Shown here piece by piece: positions 44,767-53,238 of a stretch of 64,000 bases of DNA. How positions within the stretch are numbered: the stretch's first letter is position 1; each line of letters starts with the position of its first letter. The stretch is from an uncultured Opitutales bacterium (lineage in GTDB: Bacteria > Verrucomicrobiota > Verrucomicrobiia > Opitutales > Intestinicryptomonadaceae), in assembly GCA_944389315.1 (NCBI GenBank), contig CALXLX010000034.1, positions 1 through 64,000 of the forward strand, in the 5' to 3' direction. Position numbers and translations under genes: made by a program. A model generated the notes under the pieces. It ran no database searches. It saw only the letters and a list, made by a program, of their open reading frames with translations, and was not told the DNA's origin.

Positions 44767-46905
44767 CTACTTCTGTGAAGCGCGCACTGCGGGCCTTGAT
44801 TTTGCCTCCCTGATGTTTTTTTCCCCGAGGAATTGCGCGGTATTCTTGCAGCCCGCGGCCTCCGTTTCTGTTCCGAGGGCCTTATATACATACCAGGCTT
44901 TCTTGCGCTCGCCGAAGGGTTTGCCCTCTTTGGGCAGAGTTCTTAGGCCTATTTTAAGCCCGCCTTCCATGGCGTTGTCACACCAGTTGTGGTAGTGGAA
45001 GGCTTCGAGATTGTCGCGGTTTTTCATCTTCTCCCACATATACAGCATGGCGGCTGATTGCGTATTTTGGGAGATGTCGTCGTATTCGGAATTGAACCCC
45101 TGCTCGGAAAATATTATGCGCCGGGGCTTTCCGCCTGAGAGAAATTCGGGCCTTTTCATGTACTCGAATATTACGTCTATGTTCTTAGGCGTTATGTAGG
45201 GAGTGGAAAAATCGAATCTGCACAGGCTTTTATCATCGTTCCAAGTGTCGGCCTTAAAGAGGTTCAGAGGGTAGGGGTGGTAGGCAAGTCCCCATTCAAA
45301 GTCTCCTTCGGCTGCGGTGCTCAAGGCGAGGAAGTCCAATATCTCCTTAACCGAGTATGTGCGCCAGGACGGGTCGGGTTCGGCCTTTTTAAAGCCGTGC
45401 GTAAGGCTTATAAATACCCTCGCGTGCGGATTGCGCGACCGCGCGAGAATTTCCGTAAGGCGCATACTCTTGATATACTCGGCAAGATACACATGCATGG
45501 GCGGTTCGCCCATGTTCGTCCAGTCCGAGGCGTAGTCAACCTCGTTATGGATTATGTAGTTGTCTATGCGCCCTGTTTCGGGATTGTCCCCCGCATACCT
45601 GTCAGCGAGAAAATCTATGGCCGCGGCGTAGGCGAGAAAGCCTTCTTTATCTTGCAGATTCGGCATGGCGTAGGCGCCGTCGGGCTTGGCGCGGGGGTGT
45701 ATGATTAGTTTCGCGCAGTCGGAGGAACGGTCGAAGTTTACGAGCAGTATGGCGCTTACCTTTATTTTATGCTCGAGAAAATAACGGTAGGTCTTGTCGT
45801 AATGTTTTACTATCGCGGCAGAAAATTTGTAGGTTCGGCCGCAGAATTTCCGCTCTATAATCTCCTTTTCCCAGGGGCGCGCAAAGAGCCCGTTTACCAA
45901 TACGTTTGATGTTATGTGGCATACGCCAAGTTCGGAAAGTTCCCCGAAAATCTCCATGCGCGGGAAATCCGCGGCGCCCATGCCCTTTATGCTGCCCGCT
46001 TTCGGGGGAGGGGATATGTGCTTTTGGATTGCGGAGAAATCTGACGGATAGGCCAGGTGCGAGAGTGCCTTGTATCCTCCGGACAAGTCCGCAACAAACC
46101 ATTTTGACAATATCAGGTCCTCCCCGCCTTCGGAAAAACGCTTCAGGCGCACGGAAATTTCACCGGACGCGGAATCCGGCAGGGAATAGCTTTGCGGAGC
46201 CGCGGGAAAGCCGAAATATGCCTCGTCGTAGAAATTCAGGCGCACAAGGCGCGCGGACTTTGGCAGGCTTGCGGCCTTTATGCTTATCTCTATGCTGTCC
46301 GGCAGAATCTTGACTTTTTCTATCCTCGCGGGAAACTTTTCCCTGAAGCGGCCTTCTATTGCGGCGTCGTGCGATATGATATTTTTGCGTATTTCTTGGG
46401 ATTTTAACATATCGGCCTTCTCCTCCGCGTCGGGCGGGCGCAGCTTTATGTTTCTTATGCCGATCTTCACTCCGCTTTTTCTGCCGAAATCCAGCCTAAA
46501 TCCCCTTTTGCCAGATTCACAGAACTTCCCAAAAGTCTTTTCCGACATGTTAAATACCGCTTTTCTCCAGCGCTGCGTGTCTGGCAGGGATCCGAGAATT
46601 ATCCTGCTTTGCGGGCTTGCGGGCTCCGTGAAAAGCTCCGCGCCCTCTACTCCCTGCGGGCAAAAATACTCAAACTCCAGCATGAAGTCTTTTTTTGAGC
46701 TTTGCTTTTTCGATTCCGCGTAGATGTAAGGGTCTATGCCGAGCGTCTCCAGAAAAAATTCGCCGGATTCCTCCCTGACGGAAATTTGGTTTGCCCTGTC
46801 TTTGTCGAGCCTAAAGTCTGTGTCGGCCGCCGATGGAAGCGGCGCAAATATTGCCACAAAGCAAGCCGCCCTCAGGACCACCGCGATTTTCGTAAAAAGC
46901 TTCAT
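44767..46905 (-). CDS. Secreted DUF5722-type putative glycoside hydrolase
   Basis: 712 residues. Signal peptide MKLFTKIAVVLRAACFVAIFAPLPSAA. The first ~290 residues are beta-rich (carbohydrate-binding or Ig-like). The C-terminal ~380 residues look like a TIM barrel with E455 (IIHNEVDYASDW) and E601 (IIFSEQGFN), the right order and spacing for acid/base and nucleophile of clan GH-A. I assign it to DUF5722 from memory of that pattern; the substrate is unknown. It stands alone between convergent thiC and the topB terminator. Confidence 0.65.
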   Translation of the reverse strand: MKLFTKIAVVLRAACFVAIFAPLPSAADTDFRLDKDRANQISVREESGEFFLETLGIDPYIYAESKKQSSKKDFMLEFEYFCPQGVEGAELFTEPASPQSRIILGSLPDTQRWRKAVFNMSEKTFGKFCESGKRGFRLDFGRKSGVKIGIRNIKLRPPDAEEKADMLKSQEIRKNIISHDAAIEGRFREKFPARIEKVKILPDSIEISIKAASLPKSARLVRLNFYDEAYFGFPAAPQSYSLPDSASGEISVRLKRFSEGGEDLILSKWFVADLSGGYKALSHLAYPSDFSAIQKHISPPPKAGSIKGMGAADFPRMEIFGELSELGVCHITSNVLVNGLFARPWEKEIIERKFCGRTYKFSAAIVKHYDKTYRYFLEHKIKVSAILLVNFDRSSDCAKLIIHPRAKPDGAYAMPNLQDKEGFLAYAAAIDFLADRYAGDNPETGRIDNYIIHNEVDYASDWTNMGEPPMHVYLAEYIKSMRLTEILARSRNPHARVFISLTHGFKKAEPDPSWRTYSVKEILDFLALSTAAEGDFEWGLAYHPYPLNLFKADTWNDDKSLCRFDFSTPYITPKNIDVIFEYMKRPEFLSGGKPRRIIFSEQGFNSEYDDISQNTQSAAMLYMWEKMKNRDNLEAFHYHNWCDNAMEGGLKIGLRTLPKEGKPFGERKKAWYVYKALGTETEAAGCKNTAQFLGEKNIREAKSRPAVRASQK

Positions 46906-46979
46906 GCACCCTATTTTCCCTTATGCGCGGGAATCTTGCAAGACCAATAAGGCGCGCCCCATTTCGCGCGGGGACCCGC

Positions 46980-47012
46980 AAAAAAAGCCCGGCTTGCTTC
47001 TTAGCCGGGCTT
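46980..47012 (-). terminator. Terminator after topB
   Basis: Stem AAGCCCGGC / GCCGGGCTT (46985-46993 with 47004-47012), T7 on the minus strand. Confidence 0.92.
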
Positions 47013-47048
47013 TCCGTCTTTTTATAAAGAATGACTTGCTGCGGTTTA

Positions 47049-49649
47049 TTAGAAGGGGGCGTCCCCGGTTTCAACCTCGTCGGAGGCGGCAACCTTCTTC
47101 GCCTTTGCCGGCGCTTTGTCCTTGCCCGCCGCCTTCTTAAATGTCCTCTTTATAAATTCAAAGCCTATTTCACCCTTGTTGTTCAAGACCAGGAACGCCG
47201 AGAATTTCTTCTTCGTGCGGTTTGATACGAAGTCCTCGATAAGAGGAGTCTTTCCCGTCTCCGCAAGGGACTTTATCTCCTCGTGCGTAATCTTGTGGGA
47301 GAGCATGGTCTTGTATATTCTAAACGAGCATTTCTTGCCGGGCTCATCCTTGCTGTAGCACTGGTAAACCCTGCTGCCCTCGACTATCTTCGCGCTCTGG
47401 CAGGTGCAAAATCCGTGCGCGTATTTCGGGCAGACGCAAACCTCCGGAGCGTTTGAGAAATCCTCGACTATTGCCGCGCCTTCGGCTCCGTTGTCTCCGC
47501 CGGAGGCCGCGCTGCGGTTGTTGTCGAATATGAACTTGACCTTGTTGGTCTCGTCGAGCTTGAGCGTTGCGGTGTAGGGCTTGCCGAGCTTGCTCTTGAA
47601 GCCGTCCAGCGGGCCGACCTGCCCCTTGCATACAAGCTCGCGCACCTCGTCGGAACTGAGCTTGCGGTTGCCCATGGTCTTGTAGACGACTATCGCGCCG
47701 TCCTGCGACCTGAACGCCCTGAAACTCTCAAGCAGCGGCTTGCCGTCCGTCGGGCTTATTATGTCCGTAGCCTTGGAGCCCGTCTCGGACTCTTTGAAAT
47801 TTCTCGCTTTTTCCACAATCTTTGTGGTCATTTCGGAGATTCCGTTCATAAATACTTCTCTGGAAAGAGAATTCTTTTCTATCAGTTTTAGTTTGTGTTC
47901 CCATTCCCCCGTCATGGAGGGACTGGTTAAATCTTCTACTCCCAATTCCCTGAGGAAGCTTATCAGGTTTTCCGCGGTGGTTGTCGGAACAAGCTCGCGG
48001 CGCTGGCGCTCCACAAACTTGTGGTTTATCAGGGTGTCTATTATCTGGGCCCTCGTGGCGGGCGTGCCCAACCCCTTCTCCTTGAGCGCCTCCGCAAGAT
48101 CCTCGTCCTCGACGAACTTTCCCGCGCCCTCCATCGCCGAAAGCAGCGTGGCCTCCGTGTATCTCGACGGCGGCTTTGTACGCTCGGCCTTTATGGAAGC
48201 CTCTGCAACCTTGGCGTCCTCGGGGTCCGCGCTCAGCGCGGGCAGGGTGGAGGCGTCGTTGCCGTCGGAGTTGTTGTCGGCCGGGGCGTCCTTGCCGTAG
48301 ACATCGCGCCAGCCGCCGTATTTTAAAACCTTGCCCTCTGTCTTGAACGAATGCCCCGCGCAGACCGTCGTGCGCGTGGTGACGTCAAACTGCGCCTCGG
48401 GATAAAACGCCGCCACAAAACGCCTGGCTATCATGTCGTAAATCTTGCGCTCGTCCTCCGTGAGCTTGCCCGATTGCATCTCCGTGGGCATGAGCGCAAA
48501 GTGGTCTGAAACCTGCGAATTGTCGAAAATCCTCCTGCCGGCCTTGGATATGTACCCCTCGTCGACGGCGCGCTTTGCATACTGCGCATAGGGCTCCGGC
48601 AGGGAAAGCATCGTGCTGCGGCACACCCCGCGGTAATCCTCCGGCAGGGCCCGCGAGTCTGTTCGCGGATAGGTTATCATCTTGTGCTTCTCGTACAGGC
48701 TCTGCGCTATGCTCAGCGTGCGCGCCGCGGGAAGCGAAAAACGGTTGTTCGCCTCCCTCTGAAGCGTGGTAAGATCGTATAGGCGCGGCGCTATCTGCTT
48801 GGAAAGCGTCTTCTTGTCTGAGGCGGAACCCGCGCCCGCGGCGGAAACCTCCTCGAGTATGCGCTTCGCGGTATCCTCGTCCCAAATCCTGTCGGCCTTG
48901 TCGAGAGGGTTCTTCTCGCTCTTTACAAAATCCGCGCGCTGCAACAGGCCCTCGTACTCGCCGTTCTTAACCGAAAAACGCACCGCAAGCTTCCAGTAGT
49001 CCTGCGGCTTGAAATTCTGAATCTCCCTCTCCCTGTCGACTATCAGGGCCAAAGTGGGAGTCTGCACCCTGCCGACGCTCGCAAGAGCCTTGCCCCTAGA
49101 CCCAAACATACGGCTCGTGATGGCTCTTGTGCCGTTTATGCCCACCAGCCAGTCCGACTCGCTCCTGCACCTTGCCGCGTCCTGAAGCGGCTGCATCTGC
49201 TCCTCCGTGCGCAAATCGTCAAACGCCGCGCGTATCGCCGAGGGCGTCATGGACGAAAACCACAGGCGCAAACGCGGCTTCTTGCACTTGGTTATCTCGT
49301 AAATGTAGGTGAATATCAGCTCGCCCTCGCGCCCGGCGTCGCAAGCGTTTATCAGGGTGTCCACATCGGGCCTGTTTATCAGCTTCTTGAGCGACTGCAG
49401 CTTGGCCTTGCTCTTCTCTATCGGCTTTAGCTCAAATTTCTTCGGTATTATGGGCAGCGTCGCAAAAGACCATCTGGCAAGCTTCTTGTCTATGTCGTCG
49501 GGCATGAAAAGCTCGACCAAATGGCCCAGGGCCGAGGTTATTATATACTCCTCGTTCTCGTAATAGTCATCGGTCTTCTTTGCCTTGCCGAGCGCCCTAG
49601 CTATGTCGGCCGCAACGCTCGGTTTCTCCGCGATTATCAGCTTTTTCAT
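47049..49649 (-). CDS. topB: DNA topoisomerase III (TopB-type IA topoisomerase)
   Basis: 866 residues. The Toprim start MKKLIIAEKPSVAADIARALG, NACDAGREGELIFTYIYE, and the catalytic tyrosine in MITYPRTDSRALPE mark a type IA enzyme of the TopB group. After ~residue 640 come repeated C-terminal modules (FRSQDGAIVVYKTMGNRKLS..., VYQCYSKDEPGKKCSFRIYKTMLS..., each with a G-x2-P-x2-DF... type end) and a Cys-rich patch CVCPKYAHGFCTC. It decatenates and relaxes DNA via single-strand passage. Confidence 0.94.
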   Translation of the reverse strand: MKKLIIAEKPSVAADIARALGKAKKTDDYYENEEYIITSALGHLVELFMPDDIDKKLARWSFATLPIIPKKFELKPIEKSKAKLQSLKKLINRPDVDTLINACDAGREGELIFTYIYEITKCKKPRLRLWFSSMTPSAIRAAFDDLRTEEQMQPLQDAARCRSESDWLVGINGTRAITSRMFGSRGKALASVGRVQTPTLALIVDREREIQNFKPQDYWKLAVRFSVKNGEYEGLLQRADFVKSEKNPLDKADRIWDEDTAKRILEEVSAAGAGSASDKKTLSKQIAPRLYDLTTLQREANNRFSLPAARTLSIAQSLYEKHKMITYPRTDSRALPEDYRGVCRSTMLSLPEPYAQYAKRAVDEGYISKAGRRIFDNSQVSDHFALMPTEMQSGKLTEDERKIYDMIARRFVAAFYPEAQFDVTTRTTVCAGHSFKTEGKVLKYGGWRDVYGKDAPADNNSDGNDASTLPALSADPEDAKVAEASIKAERTKPPSRYTEATLLSAMEGAGKFVEDEDLAEALKEKGLGTPATRAQIIDTLINHKFVERQRRELVPTTTAENLISFLRELGVEDLTSPSMTGEWEHKLKLIEKNSLSREVFMNGISEMTTKIVEKARNFKESETGSKATDIISPTDGKPLLESFRAFRSQDGAIVVYKTMGNRKLSSDEVRELVCKGQVGPLDGFKSKLGKPYTATLKLDETNKVKFIFDNNRSAASGGDNGAEGAAIVEDFSNAPEVCVCPKYAHGFCTCQSAKIVEGSRVYQCYSKDEPGKKCSFRIYKTMLSHKITHEEIKSLAETGKTPLIEDFVSNRTKKKFSAFLVLNNKGEIGFEFIKRTFKKAAGKDKAPAKAKKVAASDEVETGDAPF

Positions 49650-49743
49650 GTCCTAAAAATTTTTTTCTACACCGCAGGCGTTTACGTCCAAACGGGCGGT
49701 CTATACCCGCTCAAACGCTGTGCACCCGTAAAAAACATCGCCC

Positions 49744-49779
49744 AAAACGGACGGCGCCATACAGTATCAGCGCCGTCCG
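49744..49779 (-). terminator. Terminator after the aminotransferase gene
   Basis: A perfect 10-bp stem (49748-49757 with 49770-49779), T4 on the minus strand. The T tract is short. Confidence 0.75.
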
Positions 49780-49798
49780 CAAAATGGGCATATACCGC

Positions 49799-50893
49799 TT
49801 AGGCCTGCTTGGCCTTGCCTATGTAGGCGGGCAATATCTGGTCTATGTTGTCCAGAAGCTCCTTCATGGTCTCGGGGGTCTCGTCGCCCATGTTGGAAAT
49901 TCTGAATGTCTTGCCCTTTATCTTTCCATAGCCGCCGTTGAACACCATCGCAAAACGCTTTTTGAGTTCGTCAAGCAACCCGGGCAAATCAACATCGAGA
50001 TTGTTCTTGAAGCAGTTGAGGCTTACCGACCCGTACTTCTCCTCGGGGAAAAGCTCGAAACCGTGCGCATAGCCCCACTGGCGGACTATCCTGTTGTTCT
50101 CCAGATGGCGCGCATAGCGGTTCTCAACGCCCTCCTCGAATATGTCGTCAAGCTTGCTCCTGAGAGCGTATATAAGCGAGATTATCGGAGTGGAGGGAGT
50201 CTGGTTCTTGTCGTAGAACTTCTTGAACTCCAGGAAATCAAAATAATATCCCCTGCCTTCCACAGTCTCCGCGCGCTTCATGGCCTTGTCGGACACCGAG
50301 CAGAAGGAAAGTCCCGGAGGTATTGCCAAAGCCTTCTGGCAGCCGGTCACCATAACGTCTATGCCAAGCTCGTCCTTCTTTATCGGCAGCGCAGAGAAGG
50401 AACTTACCGTGTCCACTATCGACACTACGTCGGGGAACTTCTTGAGCACCTCGGAAAGGGCGGAAATGTCGCTCATGGTGCCGGTGGACGTCTCGTTGTG
50501 TATTATGGTGACAGCGTCGTACTTGTTCGTGGAAAGCTCCTTCTCCAACGCCTCGGGATCTACCGGCTTGCCCCATTCGGCCACCAGCGCTCCCGCCTCT
50601 TTGCCGCAGCGCTTGGACACGTCGAACCACTTGTCCGAGAAAGCTCCGTTGCAGCAGTTCAAAACGCCCTTCTTTACCACGTTGCGTATAGCTCCCTCCA
50701 TGACGCCCCAAGATGAGCTCGTGCTCAAAAATACGGGGTCGTTCGTGTAGAACAACTGTTTTAGGCGCGGCATAACCTCCTCTACGAGCTTTACGAAGTC
50801 TTTGCTCCTGTGCCCGAATATGGGGGTTGTCATTGCCTTGTATGTTTTTTCGGAGACCTCTACGGGTCCGGGAATGAACAATTTGTATGACAT
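49799..50893 (-). CDS. Class V aminotransferase (serine/alanine-glyoxylate type)
   Basis: 364 residues. Fold type I PLP enzyme; the Schiff-base lysine is in VTGCQKALAIPPG, and PGPVEVSEKTYKAM, FGHRSKDF and HNETSTGT are typical of the AGAT/SPT branch. It probably moves amino groups among alanine, serine, glyoxylate and hydroxypyruvate, or acts as phosphoserine aminotransferase; sequence alone does not settle it. It lies 34 bases after panD. No Shine-Dalgarno is seen before ATG 50893. Confidence 0.85.
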   Translation of the reverse strand: MSYKLFIPGPVEVSEKTYKAMTTPIFGHRSKDFVKLVEEVMPRLKQLFYTNDPVFLSTSSSWGVMEGAIRNVVKKGVLNCCNGAFSDKWFDVSKRCGKEAGALVAEWGKPVDPEALEKELSTNKYDAVTIIHNETSTGTMSDISALSEVLKKFPDVVSIVDTVSSFSALPIKKDELGIDVMVTGCQKALAIPPGLSFCSVSDKAMKRAETVEGRGYYFDFLEFKKFYDKNQTPSTPIISLIYALRSKLDDIFEEGVENRYARHLENNRIVRQWGYAHGFELFPEEKYGSVSLNCFKNNLDVDLPGLLDELKKRFAMVFNGGYGKIKGKTFRISNMGDETPETMKELLDNIDQILPAYIGKAKQA

Positions 50894-50927
50894 TTTCGGT
50901 TGTTTTTTTAGGTTAGAAAAATTCTCT

Positions 50928-51299
50928 TTAAGCCAGCGGATTGTGCGCCTTGATGATTTCCGTGTTCTCCTTCGCGAGCGTTATCGTGCTCGGATTCCAG
51001 ACGGCGGCCTCCTCGGGCGTCATCTGCGCGAAGGACATAAGCACAAGCAAATCTCCCACTTTTCCCATGTGGGCGGCCGCTCCCCTCAGCGATATGGTGC
51101 GGCTTCCCGCAGGCGCGGGTATGGCGTAGGTCTCAAAACGCTTGCCGTTTGTTATGTTGCCGACAAGTATCTTCTCCCCGCGAAGCAACCCCGTCTTCTT
51201 CATGAAACTCTCGTCTATGGCCAATGAGCCTTCATAGTCGAGCAATGCGTCCGTAACCGTCGCGCGCAGAATCTTGGACTTTAGAAGTTGTACTAACAT
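50928..51299 (-). CDS. panD: Aspartate 1-decarboxylase (pyruvoyl enzyme)
   Basis: 123 residues from [16 protein letters not shown] (51299), with AGGAAAAG before it; a longer frame from 51356 is unlikely. The precursor cleaves itself at Gly-Ser in [10 protein letters not shown] to form the pyruvoyl group. [10 protein letters not shown] and [11 protein letters not shown] are conserved. It makes beta-alanine for pantothenate and CoA. The 179-bp AT-rich spacer before it has a possible TTGACT...TATATT promoter, 14 bases apart. Confidence 0.95.
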   Translation of the reverse strand: MLVQLLKSKILRATVTDALLDYEGSLAIDESFMKKTGLLRGEKILVGNITNGKRFETYAIPAPAGSRTISLRGAAAHMGKVGDLLVLMSFAQMTPEEAAVWNPSTITLAKENTEIIKAHNPLA

Positions 51300-51478
51300 T
51301 TCTTTTCCTGTTAGAATTTTGTAAAAGCCGACACAAATATAAGTTTTTCCCAACAAGTCAACTATTTTAGTGTTTTATGCAACTTTAACGGCAAAATTTG
51401 TCCAAAAAATTTGCCCGCGCGTGCAGTTTTGCGCCTATATGCATGCCTATTAAGCACATATATTTATATGCCAAAGGG

Positions 51479-52336
51479 CTAATCTTTTGGGAAGGCCCCC
51501 TTCGTGGCGCAGACTTTCGCAGCGGCGTCGGCGGCGCGTTGGGCGGCGGCTTGTGGGGCTTGCCCGGAACTTACCGCCGCTATGAAAGTGGCTGTAAAGC
51601 AATCTCCCGCTCCCACGGTGTCCACAATGTCGGTTTCCGTAGCCTTCTGGCTCAGCCGAAAATCTTGTCCGAATATCAAGGATCCTTTTTCTCCAAGCGT
51701 GAGTATCAGATATTTTAGGCGGAATATTTTTAATATCCTCTCCGCGGCGGCGCAATCGTCGAGGGCTCCAAGGCCAAAATACCCTTTGAAAACGCCGATT
51801 TCAAATTCGTTAAGCTTTAGGGCGTCGGCAAATTCCAGGCTTTCGACTATTCTGTCCCTCGAATAGAATGAGCCGCGAAGGTTTGCGTCGAAGACCCTCA
51901 AAGCCCCTTTGGGGCACGATGCCAAAATCTTAAACAGGCTTTGCGCCGAGGTTTTTCCCTCCTGCGCCAAAGTCCCGTACGCGACAACGGCAACCCTTTC
52001 CAGAAAGGGAACAATAGCCTTATCATAGGAAATTTCCTCCCAGGCGCAACCAGGCAAAATCCCGTACGAGATATCCGCTCCTTCCCCGCGGACGAGGGTC
52101 TTGCCTGTGGGAAGACTTTTTTTCTGTATAAAGCGCGCGTCCAAACCGAGAGAGTAAATTCTCTCCGCGGCAAGCTTGCCGTCTTCGTCGTTTCCGAGCG
52201 CGCTTACGGGAAATGCGTCTAAGCCCGCCCTCTTGCAGTGGTAGGCAAAATTGAGGGGAGCCCCGCCGAGAGTTTTGGCCCCGTCGGGGAAACAGTCCCA
52301 AAGTATTTCCCCAAAAGATATTGCTATAGGTCTCAT
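51479..52336 (-). CDS. PfkB-family sugar kinase (fructokinase-like)
   Basis: 285 residues from ATG 52336, which overlaps the exonuclease stop as ATGA. LGGAPLNFAYHCKRAG (sugar binding), NLRGSFYSRD and the ATP/catalytic motif DTVGAGDCFTATFI with the base Asp are intact. The FGEILWDCFPDGAKTLGGAPLNFA start is like fructokinases. The exact sugar is unknown. Confidence 0.88.
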   Translation of the reverse strand: MRPIAISFGEILWDCFPDGAKTLGGAPLNFAYHCKRAGLDAFPVSALGNDEDGKLAAERIYSLGLDARFIQKKSLPTGKTLVRGEGADISYGILPGCAWEEISYDKAIVPFLERVAVVAYGTLAQEGKTSAQSLFKILASCPKGALRVFDANLRGSFYSRDRIVESLEFADALKLNEFEIGVFKGYFGLGALDDCAAAERILKIFRLKYLILTLGEKGSLIFGQDFRLSQKATETDIVDTVGAGDCFTATFIAAVSSGQAPQAAAQRAADAAAKVCATKGAFPKD

Positions 52337-52920
52337 AAATCCGCAATGTCCCGTTTGCCACATTCGTTAAGGTTGTTCTCCAATCCGGAGAGAAATCCCG
52401 AATTTAAGTTTTCCCCGAAAAAAATCAATGCAAGGCGCGCGCAGACGAGGGCGTCGTCTATGGCATTGTGGTGCCGGAATGTGCCGATAGAAAAATATTC
52501 GGCAAGGGTGTCGAGCTTGAAATTCGCCGGCCTCAAGAAAGAGGGCTTTCGGGAGAATGCCTTTCTTGCGGCGCGGCAGGTGCAGAGAAATTCGTAGCCT
52601 GGATAATCCATCGAATAGCTCGCGTGGGCGGCTTTTAGGCAGCGCTCGTCAAACTGGGCGTTGTGGGCAACGAGAGTCAGCCCTTCTATCCTTTTTGAAA
52701 TTTCTGCCCAGACTTGCGGAAATATGGGGGCATTTTGCGTGCTGAAGGAGTTTAGCCCGTGTATGCGGGTATTCATATAGGAGTAATAGTCGGGCTGGGG
52801 CCTGATAAGACGGTATATGCGCTCCTTCACCTCTCCACCTCCAACGACGACAACTCCCACGCTACATATGCTGGCGGGGTCTTGGTTTGCCGTTTCAAAG
52901 TCTATGGCCGCAAAATCCAT
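52333..52920 (-). CDS. DnaQ-like DEDDh 3'-5' exonuclease
   Basis: 195 residues. Motifs Exo I (AIDFETANQDP), Exo II (LVAHNAQFDERCL) and Exo III with the His (RHHNAIDDAL) are in order. It is close to the epsilon-type exonuclease family, but without a polymerase III link in the window. It may act in repair or RNA turnover. The coupled PfkB gene appears unrelated in function. Confidence 0.88.
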   Translation of the reverse strand: MDFAAIDFETANQDPASICSVGVVVVGGGEVKERIYRLIRPQPDYYSYMNTRIHGLNSFSTQNAPIFPQVWAEISKRIEGLTLVAHNAQFDERCLKAAHASYSMDYPGYEFLCTCRAARKAFSRKPSFLRPANFKLDTLAEYFSIGTFRHHNAIDDALVCARLALIFFGENLNSGFLSGLENNLNECGKRDIADL

Positions 52921-53238
52921 ATATTAAATATAGATGCTCCCGCGTTTTTTATTCGAGCATTTTTTACCATTTTATTTTTTCGCGCGCTTTATTCCCCGAA
53001 ATTTTATAAGGCTCAAAAATTATGCAGAAACGCTTGTATGCTTCTTTTCAATTTCAGTTTGCATTTAAATACTTATGGATTTTTCCCTTGAAAAGCCAAT
53101 ACCTGCCTATAAAAATGAATCTTTCCATTGCGAGATGGGGTATTTGTATTGGTGTGGGGGCTTTATCTATTAAATAATATAAGCGGGTTAAGCTGCATGC
53201 CTTTTTTTAACCGTTTAACTCATACAAAATTAAAAACC
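52921..53238 (+). other. 318-bp AT-rich spacer between divergent genes
   Basis: No gene seen. AT-rich throughout with several partial -10-like hexamers (for example TATTAA at 53169-53174), none paired with a convincing -35. An in-frame extension of the GH42-like gene runs back to 53128, but lacks a start signal. Confidence 0.5.
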
